This document shows positions 45,946 to 54,782 of a DNA stretch of 64,000 nucleotides, one piece after another (the stretch's first letter is position 1; every line of letters starts with the position of its first letter). The notes beneath the pieces were generated by a model. That model saw only the letters and a program-made list of their open reading frames with translations. It was not told the origin of the DNA and did no database searches. Source of the stretch: an uncultured Planctomycetia bacterium (GTDB taxonomy: Bacteria; Planctomycetota; Phycisphaerae; Phycisphaerales; SM1A02); the NCBI GenBank assembly GCA_937871505.1, contig CALMPF010000043.1:1-64000 (forward strand). Direction: 5' to 3'. The position numbers and the translations under genes are program-made.

Positions 45946-46740
45946 TCACCGCAGCGCCCGCAGAGCGCACGCCATCGCGACCGCCGCGGTCTCGACGCGG
46001 AGAACCCCATCGGCAAGCCTGACCGCGCGGGCGCCCGCCGAAGCCATCTCGCGTCGCTCCTCGTCGTCGAAGCCCCCCTCCGGTCCGATGAGCGCCAGGA
46101 TCTCGGGGGTCTCGAGGCTGATCGCCGCATCGGCCTCGGCGCCGGAGCCCTCCGCGGCGTCGCCGCGAAGGCTGCGGCGCTCGCCAACGCTCGGCGCGAC
46201 GAGCGATCGCAGCTCGACGCCATCCGGATCCGCCAGGAGCGCCACGGCGCCGCGGGCGGCTGCCGACCGCGCCGCCTCGAGCGGTGTCCGCGCCTCGAGG
46301 ATCGGCGGCAGCCACGCGCGGCGGCTCTGCTTGGCCGCTTCGATCGCCACCCGGCCGAGGCGCTCCCGCGCGGCCTCGGAGAGCGTCACCACGCTGCGGC
46401 GGCAGCGCAGCGGAAGAAACGCGCCGATGCCGACCTGCACCAGCATGTCGATCATCGTCGCGGCCCGGTCGCCCTTCGGAATCGCCGCGGCGATCGTGAT
46501 GCTCCGTTCCCGGCCAAGCGGCGCGCCGGCGTCGACCGACACCATCGACTCGATGCGGGCGGCGCGGCCTGCGTCGATCAGGAACGCCCGGGCGGTCCTG
46601 CCGCTGCCGTCGAAGAGCACCACCTCGTCTCCGTCACGCAGTCTCCGCGACGCGGTGGCGTGGCGCGTCGCCGCGGTCGGGAGCGCCACCGCAGCTCCCG
46701 GCTCGCCCAGCGCGGCGACGTGGATCCACGGTGCGCTCAT
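45946..46740 (-). CDS. rsmE: 16S rRNA m3U1498 methyltransferase RsmE
   Basis: 264-aa SPOUT methyltransferase that methylates N3 of U1498 in 16S rRNA. The PUA-like N-terminal part (HATASRRLRDGDEVVLFDGSG) precedes AAAIPKGDRAATMIDMLVQVG, RRAWLPPI and the knot region LIGPEGGFDDEER with LRVETAAVAMA. Length and order match the family. A ~25-residue insert precedes the knot. It starts at ATG 46740. Confidence 0.93.
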   Translation of the reverse strand: MSAPWIHVAALGEPGAAVALPTAATRHATASRRLRDGDEVVLFDGSGRTARAFLIDAGRAARIESMVSVDAGAPLGRERSITIAAAIPKGDRAATMIDMLVQVGIGAFLPLRCRRSVVTLSEAARERLGRVAIEAAKQSRRAWLPPILEARTPLEAARSAAARGAVALLADPDGVELRSLVAPSVGERRSLRGDAAEGSGAEADAAISLETPEILALIGPEGGFDDEERREMASAGARAVRLADGVLRVETAAVAMACALRALR

Positions 46741-46862
46741 CGCGCAAGGGTAACGGCGCAGCGCTGCCGCGCCACGCCGCTGCTCTCTGCGGCCGCGCCA
46801 CCGACTCCTCGCTCCGCTCCGGCCTCTCAGCCCGCACCGAATCCGCGGGGCCGCCGCCGCAG

Positions 46863-47843
46863 TCATGCCTCCGGCCGGTAGACGTCATACCGCACCGTCG
46901 TGCCCGCGATCGACCACGCGGGGCCCGTGTCGCCGGTTCGTCCAGCCCCCTCGCTGTTCCCGCTCCCCGCGGCACTGCGAATCGGCGGCAGGGCGTCCCC
47001 GCGCTTGGCGACGACGCGCTCCGTCGCGGCACGCCGAGCGGCGAGGAGCAGCGCCGGCGCATCGTCATCGTCACCGACGACGAGCCGAAGCCGCTGCATC
47101 GACTTGGGCGGCAGGGCGCTCCCCCGCCGCGCCGCCCGGCCGGAGGGGAACATCGGATCGATCAAGACCACCTGCGGCGGCTCGCGAAGTTCACCGAGCA
47201 GCGCGGAGGCATCCCCGCACCGCAGCTCGATGCGCTCTCCCAGCGCAGCGCCGTGCGCCTCGCGCCCGACCGCCGCGAGCCCATCCTCGAGAAGGGCGTG
47301 GACGATCGGGTTCCTCTCGATCGCGATGACCGTGTGCCCCAGGGCTGCGAGGTGGAACGCATCGCCGCCGAGGCCGGCAGTCGCGTCGACGATCCGCTTC
47401 GGTCCGCGGCCGAGAGCCCGCGCGAGCGGGTCGCCGCGGAGCGCGTTGCCCCCGCGCCGCAGCGACTCGATCACCCACCCCGGATCGGAGCGCACGCCGC
47501 GCCCGGGCCGGTCCTCCTGGGTGCGCAGCTCCAGCCGCCGGGAGTCGATGCAGAGCGCGACGCCGCCGTCGGGAATCGAACTCGCCAGCGGAACCCCCAG
47601 CCGCGCCGCGAGCGCCGCGGCGCGCTCGACGGCCGTCGCGTCCTCCGGCGCCGGGCTCAGGACCACGATCGCCGGTCCGGGCGGCGCCGCTCCGCGATCG
47701 GTCGCGCTCACGGAAGGCTGAGCGCCGAGGGCATCCTTCGGCCGGGCGGACGCGCCGTCGCCGGCGATCGCCCGCTCCTCCGCGGTCCCTGGCGCAGCCG
47801 GCCGCGCCTTCCCCCTCTCGGCACCCTGCGTGTCGTCGGGCAT
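46863..47843 (-). CDS. rsmJ: 16S rRNA m2G1516 methyltransferase RsmJ
   Basis: 326-aa SAM-dependent methyltransferase. The RsmJ core is well conserved: GDPLARALG, IVDATAGLGGDAFHLAALGH, IERNPIVHALLEDGLA, VVLIDPMFPSG and ERVVAKRGDALPP. The N-terminal ~65 residues are low-complexity, so the true start may be later than ATG 47843. A Gly/Ser insert lies near the C-terminus before VRYDVYRPEA. It is upstream of rsmE on the same strand, 122 bases apart. Confidence 0.88.
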   Translation of the reverse strand: MPDDTQGAERGKARPAAPGTAEERAIAGDGASARPKDALGAQPSVSATDRGAAPPGPAIVVLSPAPEDATAVERAAALAARLGVPLASSIPDGGVALCIDSRRLELRTQEDRPGRGVRSDPGWVIESLRRGGNALRGDPLARALGRGPKRIVDATAGLGGDAFHLAALGHTVIAIERNPIVHALLEDGLAAVGREAHGAALGERIELRCGDASALLGELREPPQVVLIDPMFPSGRAARRGSALPPKSMQRLRLVVGDDDDAPALLLAARRAATERVVAKRGDALPPIRSAAGSGNSEGAGRTGDTGPAWSIAGTTVRYDVYRPEA

Positions 47844-48008
47844 CGAGAGCGAGCGTATCGCGCCTTCGCGCGCCGCCGGCACTCCGGCGCTCCAGCGCGC
47901 CGTGCGCGAGAATGGCCTGGTGTAGGATGGGCCTTGGCCGCAGTTCGTCCGCACGGCCGCGAACGGGTCGCGGCCGCTCGTGACGGGCCGTGCGCGGAGC
48001 CCATCGCC

Positions 48009-49415
48009 ATGTCACGCGCAGAGACCTCCATGCGTCCGGGCGTCGCCCCGGTCTTCGCCAACATCCTCGAGATGATCGGCAACACGCCGATGCTGCGGCT
48101 TTCCCGCCTCGACACCGGACCGTGCGAGCTCTACGTCAAGCTGGAGTCGAGCAATCCGGGCAACTCCATCAAGGACCGCATCGCGATCTCGATGGTCGAG
48201 GCGGCCGAGCGCGACGGACGCCTGCGGCCGGGGGGCGTCATCATCGAGGCGACGGCCGGCAACACCGGCATCGCGCTGGCGCTGGTGGCATCGCAGAAGG
48301 GATACCGCATGCGCGTGGTGATGCCCGACAAGATGAGCGACGAAAAGATCTCGCACCTGCGGGCGATGGGCGCCGAGGTGATCCTGACCCGCTCCGACGT
48401 CGCCAAGGGCCATCCCGAGTACTACCAGGACATGGCCGCGAGGCTGGCCGCCGAGACTCCGGGGTCCTTCTACGTCAATCAGTTCGGCAATCCCGCCAAC
48501 CCGCAGGCGCACTACCTCACGACCGGCCCGGAGATCTGGTCCCAGATGGAAGGGCGCATCGACGTCTTCGTCGCCGGCGTCGGCTCCGGAGGGACCGTCA
48601 CCGGCGTCGGGCGCTATCTCCGCGAGCGCAATCCGGACGTCGAGATCGTCCTTGCCGATCCCGAAGGCTCCATTCTCGCGCCGCTGGTCAACGAGGGCAG
48701 GACGATCGAGCCCGGCTCGTGGCTCGTCGAGGGCATCGGCGAGGACTTCGTCCCGGACATCCTCGACCTCGGTCTCGTGGACACGGCATACTCGATCACC
48801 GACGAGGAAGCGTTCCACGTCGTCCGCGAGCTGCTGCGGAAGGAGGGCGTCCTCGCGGGAAGCTCCGTCGGCACGCTGCTCGGCGCGGCGCTCCGTCACT
48901 GCCGCGCCCAGAGCGAGCCGAAGCGCGTCGTCACGCTGATCTGCGACAGCGGGGCGAAGTACCTCTCGAAGATGTTCAACGACTTCTGGATGATCGATCA
49001 CGGGTTCATCAAGAGGACTTCGTACGGCGACCTGCGCGACCTGATCGCCCGGCGCCACGAGGAGAAGCAGGACTTCACGCTCTCGCCGGAGACGCCGCTG
49101 ATTCAGGCGATCCGACGGATGCGGCTCTTCGACGTCAGCCAGCTCGCCGTCCTCGACGAGCGCGACAGGGTCGTCGGCATCCTCGACGAGTCCGACGTGC
49201 TGCTGGCGCTCACCCGCGACCCGGAGGGACTCCGGCGGCCGGTGCGCGACTTCATGGCCGACCGAATCGAGACCATCGCGCCGACGGCGCGCGTCGAGGA
49301 TCTGCTTCCGATCTTCCGCGCCGACCGGGTGGCCATCGTCACCGACAGCGAGCGCTACTACGGCCTCATCACCAGGATCGACCTGATCAACTACCTCCGG
49401 ACCTCGCTGGACTGA
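48009..49415 (+). CDS. Cystathionine beta-synthase with CBS domains
   Basis: 468-aa PLP enzyme that condenses serine with homocysteine, or acts as a cysteine synthase. The catalytic domain (1-330) has the PLP lysine in NSIKDRIA, EATAGNTGIALA and the phosphate loop VGSGGTVTGVG. Two CBS motifs make up the C-terminal ~130 residues (DFTLSPETPLIQAI; VRDFMADRIETIA), as in the regulated eukaryotic-type enzyme. A gamma-type partner lies at 51337, which supports trans-sulfuration. ATG 48009 is the homologous start. Confidence 0.9.
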   Translation: MSRAETSMRPGVAPVFANILEMIGNTPMLRLSRLDTGPCELYVKLESSNPGNSIKDRIAISMVEAAERDGRLRPGGVIIEATAGNTGIALALVASQKGYRMRVVMPDKMSDEKISHLRAMGAEVILTRSDVAKGHPEYYQDMAARLAAETPGSFYVNQFGNPANPQAHYLTTGPEIWSQMEGRIDVFVAGVGSGGTVTGVGRYLRERNPDVEIVLADPEGSILAPLVNEGRTIEPGSWLVEGIGEDFVPDILDLGLVDTAYSITDEEAFHVVRELLRKEGVLAGSSVGTLLGAALRHCRAQSEPKRVVTLICDSGAKYLSKMFNDFWMIDHGFIKRTSYGDLRDLIARRHEEKQDFTLSPETPLIQAIRRMRLFDVSQLAVLDERDRVVGILDESDVLLALTRDPEGLRRPVRDFMADRIETIAPTARVEDLLPIFRADRVAIVTDSERYYGLITRIDLINYLRTSLD

Positions 49416-49479
49416 AGAGGCGGGCCACGGACGGCGTCGCGCCGGTTCAGCACGACTCTCGACGCCGACTGCCGGCACA

Positions 49480-49884
49480 TCAGCACTCCGCCTCGGGCGC
49501 GGGCGGAAGGGGCCGGCCTGCACACGCGCTTCCCTGCGCCGCAACGAGCGCTGGGATGTCCGTCACCGCGTTCGTCAAGGCCCGAAGCACCATCGAGTCT
49601 GCCTCCGGATCCAGGCGAGTTGCGGCGACGATGAGATTCGCCTCTCCGCTCGTCCGCAGCCCGAGTGACTTTCGCCACAGGCTGCTGGCAGCGCGGAGAG
49701 CTCCGAGATACGGCAACGCCCGGCCGGCTTGCGCTCGCGAATGTTGACGCCGCGGATGACCATGCCGTGCGGAGCTCACGACCTCCGCAGCCGGATCGCC
49801 CAGGTCGGCGTCGCTCGCGCGCGCGGTGTTCGGAAGGACGCGGGCGGACCCTTCGCGCAGGGCGCAAGCTCGCACCGTTTTCAC
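49480..49884 (-). CDS. Doubtful ORF overlapping the lipoprotein gene end
   Basis: 134-codon open frame that would start at GTG 49884. It overlaps the lipoprotein stop in GTGA, an arrangement typical of coupled genes. The middle and end look protein-like (LGLRTSGEANLIVAATRLDP; LRALTNAVTDIPALVAAQG) but the first third is Arg-rich. The dispersed 17-bp motif lies inside it at 49670-49686. The other copies are in non-coding DNA, which argues against coding. Otherwise the 465 bases between 49416 and 49880 hold nothing recognisable. Confidence 0.25.
   Translation of the reverse strand: MKTVRACALREGSARVLPNTARASDADLGDPAAEVVSSARHGHPRRQHSRAQAGRALPYLGALRAASSLWRKSLGLRTSGEANLIVAATRLDPEADSMVLRALTNAVTDIPALVAAQGSACAGRPLPPAPEAEC
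49670..49686 (-). repeat. Dispersed motif, copy 4 (inverted)
   Basis: TTTCGCCACAGGCTGCT, nearly identical to the copy at 38653-38669 (16 of 17 positions). Confidence 0.55.
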
Positions 49885-50870
49885 GACCCGCCGAGTGCCG
49901 TCCGGGCCGAGCGCAGCGCGGCCTCGGTCTGGTCGCTGGCATGCTTCATGGCCTCGTGGTTGACGGAGAGGTCCTCGACGCCTCTGGACTTCGCCTTCTC
50001 GTTCAGTTGCCGCATCCGCGCCGGCGAAGCACCGGGCCACGCGCCCGCGGCTTCGGCGGCGATGGACTCGATCGCCGCGGCCGCGGCGATCCGCTGCTCG
50101 CTCGTCCGGCGCTTGAGGCCCTGGGTCGCGACCGTCGCGTACGACGTGTCCTGCGCGTGCCGGAGCCAGCTCCCCACGAGCTTGCCGTCCGCCTCGAGGA
50201 TCTCCGGCGCCCTGGCCAGCGACCGCTGCCGGAACTCGCTCATCGCCTGGAGGATGTCGGTTCGCCAGGCGGCATCGGCAAGGGAGCGGTTCTGCTGGAT
50301 GAACTCAGTGGCCAAGTGGGCCATGCCGAGCGCCGCCATGAACTCGATCGCGGTCTGACCTGAACCGCCGACCTGCCCGGCCATGCGGTAGATGGCGGCG
50401 ATCCGCTTGGCGGCGCCATCCTTGTCGCCTGCGGAGAGGAGTCTGGCAGCATCGGCCTGCAGCGCTCGGGCGAGCCTGCGCTGGGCCGCCAGATGCGGCA
50501 GCTCGGTCGTCAGTCCGGCGGAGTAGTCCACGCCGAAGTCGCAGGTGGTCGCCTTGGACGCCTCCACCACTCGATCGAGGAGCGCCGCGTTGGCGACGAG
50601 CGCCGCGTCGGAGATCGTGCCGCCTTCGACGGCCCCATGGACGCTGGAGCCGAGCGCGCGGTCGACATCCGCGTAGGTGTCGGCGGGCCCCAGCGATGCG
50701 GGGGAGGTTGCGAGAGGTCCGGACTCTCGACCATCGCCGCAGCCGGTGAAGGTGAGCGCCGATGCGAGGGCCAGGAGACCCAGCATCGTGCGCCGGCTCC
50801 GGGGGTGCCGCGCCTGGCACCGCGACGCGCGGGACAGAGAGTCAGGTCGGATGGTCTGTGAACTGGGCAT
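49881..50870 (-). CDS. Lipoprotein of unknown function
   Basis: 329-aa predicted lipoprotein. An Arg-rich n-region is followed by a hydrophobic stretch (MLGLLALASALTFTGC, lipobox FTGC at about residue 45). The mature part is Ala-rich and mostly helical, for example LPHLAAQRRLARALQADAAR and AAIESIAAEAAGAW, and I do not recognise a family. ATG 50870 has GAGGAG 5 bases upstream. A 57-aa small protein lies upstream on the same strand, 143 bases away. Confidence 0.7.
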   Translation of the reverse strand: MPSSQTIRPDSLSRASRCQARHPRSRRTMLGLLALASALTFTGCGDGRESGPLATSPASLGPADTYADVDRALGSSVHGAVEGGTISDAALVANAALLDRVVEASKATTCDFGVDYSAGLTTELPHLAAQRRLARALQADAARLLSAGDKDGAAKRIAAIYRMAGQVGGSGQTAIEFMAALGMAHLATEFIQQNRSLADAAWRTDILQAMSEFRQRSLARAPEILEADGKLVGSWLRHAQDTSYATVATQGLKRRTSEQRIAAAAAIESIAAEAAGAWPGASPARMRQLNEKAKSRGVEDLSVNHEAMKHASDQTEAALRSARTALGGS

Positions 50871-51013
50871 GAGTCTCCTCAGGTGCTCTCGGCCGGGCAC
50901 TCCGCTGCTCGGCGGTTCCGTTCGAAGCCGCTGTCCACTCCGCGCGACGTCGGCATCGCCAGCGGTCTCCGGGACAAACGGCCTGCGCCCGCTGGACTCA
51001 CGCGACCAACCCC

Positions 51014-51187
51014 TCACGCTCGCCGGAAATCGTCCGCATGCACCTGCCGCAGTTCGTCGAGCGGCTCGTCGATCCCCCGCCGGCGGGCGCCGACCATCAT
51101 GCCGACGACGGCGCCGCCGATCCCCGTCGGCGTCCCGGCGCCGTGCCCCAACGCCTCGTCGGTTTCCGGCGCGACGGCGCGAATCAT
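51014..51187 (-). CDS. Possible 57-aa glycine-zipper small protein
   Basis: Short ORF starting MIRAVAPETDEALGHGAG and ending VHADDFRRA. The centre GIGGAVVGMMVGARRRGID has GxxxG spacing, as in glycine-zipper segments. AGGA lies about 4 bases before the ATG at 51187. Codons are regular for this genome, and the flanks are otherwise without genes. It could be a small membrane or toxin-like protein, or a product made together with the lipoprotein downstream. No homologue is known to me. Confidence 0.45.
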   Translation of the reverse strand: MIRAVAPETDEALGHGAGTPTGIGGAVVGMMVGARRRGIDEPLDELRQVHADDFRRA

Positions 51188-51336
51188 GTTCCTGATGGAA
51201 TCGCCTCTCCCCGATCATGCAGGCACGGGAGTTCGTCTCATGGAACCTACGCTGGCGACCGAGGCCGACTCGAGCCGCACCCCCCTGCCCAGGTCGTCGT
51301 CGCCGCGCGACGGCGAGGTCTCTCGGCACCACCGCC

Positions 51337-52542
51337 ATGCCCCATCTCGACACCCTCGCCATCCACGGCAACCAGCATCCGGACCCGGTCACCGGCGCCG
51401 TCATGCCGCCGATCTCGGTCTCATCGACGTATGCCCAGGAATCTCCGGGGGTCCATCGGGGCTTCGAGTACTCGCGCAGCCACAACCCCACGCGCTACGC
51501 CCTCGAGCGCCTTGTCGCCGCGCTCGAAGGCAGCGGGATCGACGAGGGGACCGACCCGAGCTGCGGCGCCTTCGCCTTCTCATCGGGGCTCGCCGCGACG
51601 GCGACCTGCCTCGAGCTGCTTGATTCGGGCGACCGCCTGATCGCGATGGACGATCTCTACGGCGGGACCTTCCGGCTCTTCACGAGGGTCCGCGAGCGGT
51701 CGATGAACCTGCGCGCCGAGTACGTCGATCTCGCGGACCTCGCCGCGCTCGAGCGGGCCGTCGCCCGGCAGGCGCCGAAGATGATCTGGGTGGAGACGCC
51801 CACGAACCCCACGCTCAAGATCGCCGACCTCGCCGCGATCGCCGAGATCGGGCGCTCCGGCGGGGCGATCTGCGTCTGCGACAACACCTTCGCCACGCCG
51901 ATGCTCCAGCGCCCCCTTGCCGCGGAGCACGGGGGCGGATTCGACATCGTGATGCACTCGGCGACCAAGTACATCGGCGGACACAGCGACGTCGTCGGCG
52001 GCGTGCTCGTGACGCGCCGTGCGGATCTCGCCGAGCGGCTGCGGTTCCTCCAGAACGCCATCGGCTCGGTGATGGGGCCCTTCGATGCCTACCTCTGCCT
52101 GCGCGGCGCCAAGACGCTGGCGCTGCGCGTCGCCCGGCACTCCACCAGCGCCCAGCGGATCGCGGAGTGGCTCGAGGGGCATCCCAAGGTCGAGCGAGTC
52201 GTCTATCCCGGGCTCCCGAGCCATCCGCAGCACGCGCTGGCGGCCCGGCAGATGCGCCTCGACGGCACGCCCGCCTTCGGAGGCATGATCACGATCTTCC
52301 TCCGCGGCGGCCTCGACGAGAGCCGGCGCTTCCTCGAGCACGTCCATCTCTTCGCCCTGGCCGAGAGCCTCGGCGGCGTCGAGAGCCTGATCGAGCATCC
52401 GGCGATCATGACCCACGCGAGCGTGCCCCCCGAGGCGCGCGCGAAGCTCGGCATCGGCGACTCCCTCGTGCGGCTCAGCGTCGGGATCGAGCACGTCGAC
52501 GATCTCATCGCCGACCTCGACGCGGCGCTGAAGGCGATGTAG
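51337..52542 (+). CDS. Cystathionine gamma-lyase/gamma-synthase family enzyme
   Basis: 401-aa PLP enzyme of the Cys/Met metabolism family. It has SRSHNPTRYALE near the N-terminus, the PLP lysine in MHSATKYIGGHSDVVGG, and the C-terminal LGGVESLIEHPAIMTHASVP with RLSVGIEHVDDLIADL. The family includes gamma-lyase, gamma-synthase and related enzymes, and sequence alone does not separate them. With the beta-synthase at 48009, gamma-lyase in reverse trans-sulfuration is the simplest reading. ATG 51337 is the start, 12 bases before recQ at the other end. Confidence 0.88.
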   Translation: MPHLDTLAIHGNQHPDPVTGAVMPPISVSSTYAQESPGVHRGFEYSRSHNPTRYALERLVAALEGSGIDEGTDPSCGAFAFSSGLAATATCLELLDSGDRLIAMDDLYGGTFRLFTRVRERSMNLRAEYVDLADLAALERAVARQAPKMIWVETPTNPTLKIADLAAIAEIGRSGGAICVCDNTFATPMLQRPLAAEHGGGFDIVMHSATKYIGGHSDVVGGVLVTRRADLAERLRFLQNAIGSVMGPFDAYLCLRGAKTLALRVARHSTSAQRIAEWLEGHPKVERVVYPGLPSHPQHALAARQMRLDGTPAFGGMITIFLRGGLDESRRFLEHVHLFALAESLGGVESLIEHPAIMTHASVPPEARAKLGIGDSLVRLSVGIEHVDDLIADLDAALKAM

Positions 52543-52553
52543 CAGCCGCGACC

Positions 52554-54599
52554 ATGCCGAGACCCCTCGCAGACTTCAACGCCTTCGAGCCCCCGGAGCC
52601 TCCGGAGCACCCGGAGCACCCGGAGCCCACGAGTCACCCCGAACCCGCGGATCGCCCCGATCACATGGATCACCCTGGTCCCCCCGCGACCGTCGGCCTC
52701 CCCGGGCGGACCGATCCGGTGCTCGGCGCGGTCCGGACGATCTGGGGCTTCGACACGCTGCGCCCGCTCCAGCGCGAGGCGATCGACGCCGCGGTGGCGC
52801 GGCGGGATTCGCTCGTGGTGCTGCCCACCGGGGGCGGCAAGAGCCTCTGCTATCAGGTGCCGCCGCTGGTCGCGGGACGGATGGACGTGGTCGTCTCGCC
52901 GCTGATCGCGCTGATGAAGGACCAGGTCGACGGGCTCAGGGCCAACGACTACCCCGCCGCGGCGCTGCACAGCGCGATGACCGACGCGGAGCGGCGCGAC
53001 GCGCGATCGCTCGTCGAGCGCGGAGCGTGCAGGCTGCTCTTCGTTTCGCCCGAGCGGCTGCTGTCGCAGGGCTTTCTCGACTTCCTCGCCCGCGCCGGCG
53101 TGCGCGCGGTCGCCATCGACGAGGCCCACTGCATCTCCCACTGGGGCCATGACTTCAGGCCGGAGTACCGCCAGCTCCGCTCGATCCGCGAGCGGCTGCC
53201 GGAGGCGAGCCTCCATGCCTACACGGCGACCGCGACCCCGCGGGTGCGCGACGACATCGTCGCGCAGCTCCGCCTGCGCGATCCTGCCCTGCTCGTCGGC
53301 GACTTCCACCGGCCGAACCTCCTCTACCGCGTCGTTCCCAAGACGAACGCGGAGACTCAGGTGCTCCAGGTCCTCGCCCGGCACGCGGGGGAGGCGGCGA
53401 TCGTCTACTGCATCTCCCGGCGGGAGACGGAGTCGCTGGCCACCGCGCTGCGCCAGTCGCGGATCCGCGCCGCGCACTACCACGCCGGAATGACGCCCGA
53501 CGCGCGGCGCGAGACGCAGGAGCGCTTCGCGGACGAGTCGCTCGATGTGATCGTCGCGACGATCGCCTTCGGGATGGGCATCGACCGCAGCGACGTGCGC
53601 TGCGTCGTCCATGCGGGCGTGCCGAAGTCGATCGAGGCGTATCAGCAGGAGTCCGGTCGGGCCGGCCGCGACGGGCTGCCAGCGGAGTGCGTCCTGCTCT
53701 ACGGCTACGGCGACATCGCGCGGTGGGAGTCGCTGATGCAGCGCAGCCGCGACGAGGCCGCGGCGCTCGATCCGGAGGCCGCGCCCGCGCTCGATGAGAA
53801 CCTCCGGGTGCAGCGTGCGCACCTCGCGGACATTCAGCGGCTCTGCGCCGGCTCGCGCTGCCGGCACCGGGCCCTCTGCGAGCACTTCGGGCAGCGCTGG
53901 GAGCGAGCCGCCTGCGCAGCCTGCGATGTCTGCCTCGGCGAGATCGACGCGATGCCGGACGCGACCACGGTGGCGCGGAAGATCCTCTCCGCCGTCGCCC
54001 GGACGGGTCAGGCCTTCGGCGTGGGACACGTCGTGAAGGTGCTCCTCGGGAGCACGGACGAGGCGGTGCGACGACATGGCCACGATCGGCTGAGCGTTCA
54101 CGGACTGCTCGGCGCCCTGCCCCAGGCCGCCACCACGAACCTCGTCCACCAGCTCCTCGATCACGGCCTTCTCGCCCGCACGGAGGGCGATCGTCCGACG
54201 CTCTTCATCACGCCCGCCGGCGCGGAGGCGATGCGCGGCGGCGTGGAAGTCGCGCTTCGTCGCCCCATCACCGGCCGCAAGGCCAAGGCGGTGAAGCGCA
54301 CCGAGGACGATGCGCGGTCGTGGGCGGGCGTCGAACGCGATCTCTTCGACCGCCTCCGCGAACTGCGCCGCGCCGTCGCCGCGGCGAGGCAGGTGCCGCC
54401 CTACGTGATCTTCGACGACCGCACCCTGCGCGAGCTCGCCCGCGTCCGCCCTTCAGACATGGATCGCCTCGCGACCATCCGCGGGGTCGGGCGGCGCAAG
54501 CTCGAGGACCTCGGGCCGATGTTCCTCGACGCGATCCGGGAGCACTGCCGCGCCGCGGGCCTCGCGATGGATGTCGAGTCGGGCGAGGTCGCGGGATGA
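52554..54599 (+). CDS. recQ: ATP-dependent DNA helicase RecQ
   Basis: 681-aa 3' to 5' helicase acting in recombinational repair. An unusual Pro/His/Glu-rich leader (residues 1-47, repeated PEHPE-type units) precedes the helicase core. It has motif I LPTGGGKSLCYQ, DEAHCISHWGHDFRPEY (motif II), YTATATPRVRDDI and QESGRAGRDGLPAEC. The zinc-binding cysteines (CRHRALCEHF, CAACDVC), a winged-helix part (GVGHVVKVLLG) and a C-terminal HRDC domain (RELARVRPSDMDRLATIRGVG) complete the RecQ layout. It starts 12 bases after the gamma enzyme and probably shares its transcript. Confidence 0.94.
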   Translation: MPRPLADFNAFEPPEPPEHPEHPEPTSHPEPADRPDHMDHPGPPATVGLPGRTDPVLGAVRTIWGFDTLRPLQREAIDAAVARRDSLVVLPTGGGKSLCYQVPPLVAGRMDVVVSPLIALMKDQVDGLRANDYPAAALHSAMTDAERRDARSLVERGACRLLFVSPERLLSQGFLDFLARAGVRAVAIDEAHCISHWGHDFRPEYRQLRSIRERLPEASLHAYTATATPRVRDDIVAQLRLRDPALLVGDFHRPNLLYRVVPKTNAETQVLQVLARHAGEAAIVYCISRRETESLATALRQSRIRAAHYHAGMTPDARRETQERFADESLDVIVATIAFGMGIDRSDVRCVVHAGVPKSIEAYQQESGRAGRDGLPAECVLLYGYGDIARWESLMQRSRDEAAALDPEAAPALDENLRVQRAHLADIQRLCAGSRCRHRALCEHFGQRWERAACAACDVCLGEIDAMPDATTVARKILSAVARTGQAFGVGHVVKVLLGSTDEAVRRHGHDRLSVHGLLGALPQAATTNLVHQLLDHGLLARTEGDRPTLFITPAGAEAMRGGVEVALRRPITGRKAKAVKRTEDDARSWAGVERDLFDRLRELRRAVAAARQVPPYVIFDDRTLRELARVRPSDMDRLATIRGVGRRKLEDLGPMFLDAIREHCRAAGLAMDVESGEVAG

Positions 54600-54782
54600 C
54601 CGGGACGGCATCCAGTGCGCGCGACCCGCGCGAAGCCCGCGCTGCGCACTCCTGATCGAGCGGCTCGACCGGAGCCCGGATGCCCCCCGCAGCACGCGCT
54701 CCTGGACGCGCGGAGGCGGTCGTGTTCGTCGATCGTGATGCCCGGCCGCCGCCTCATCGCGCGACCGCGGCGCGAGCGCGTC

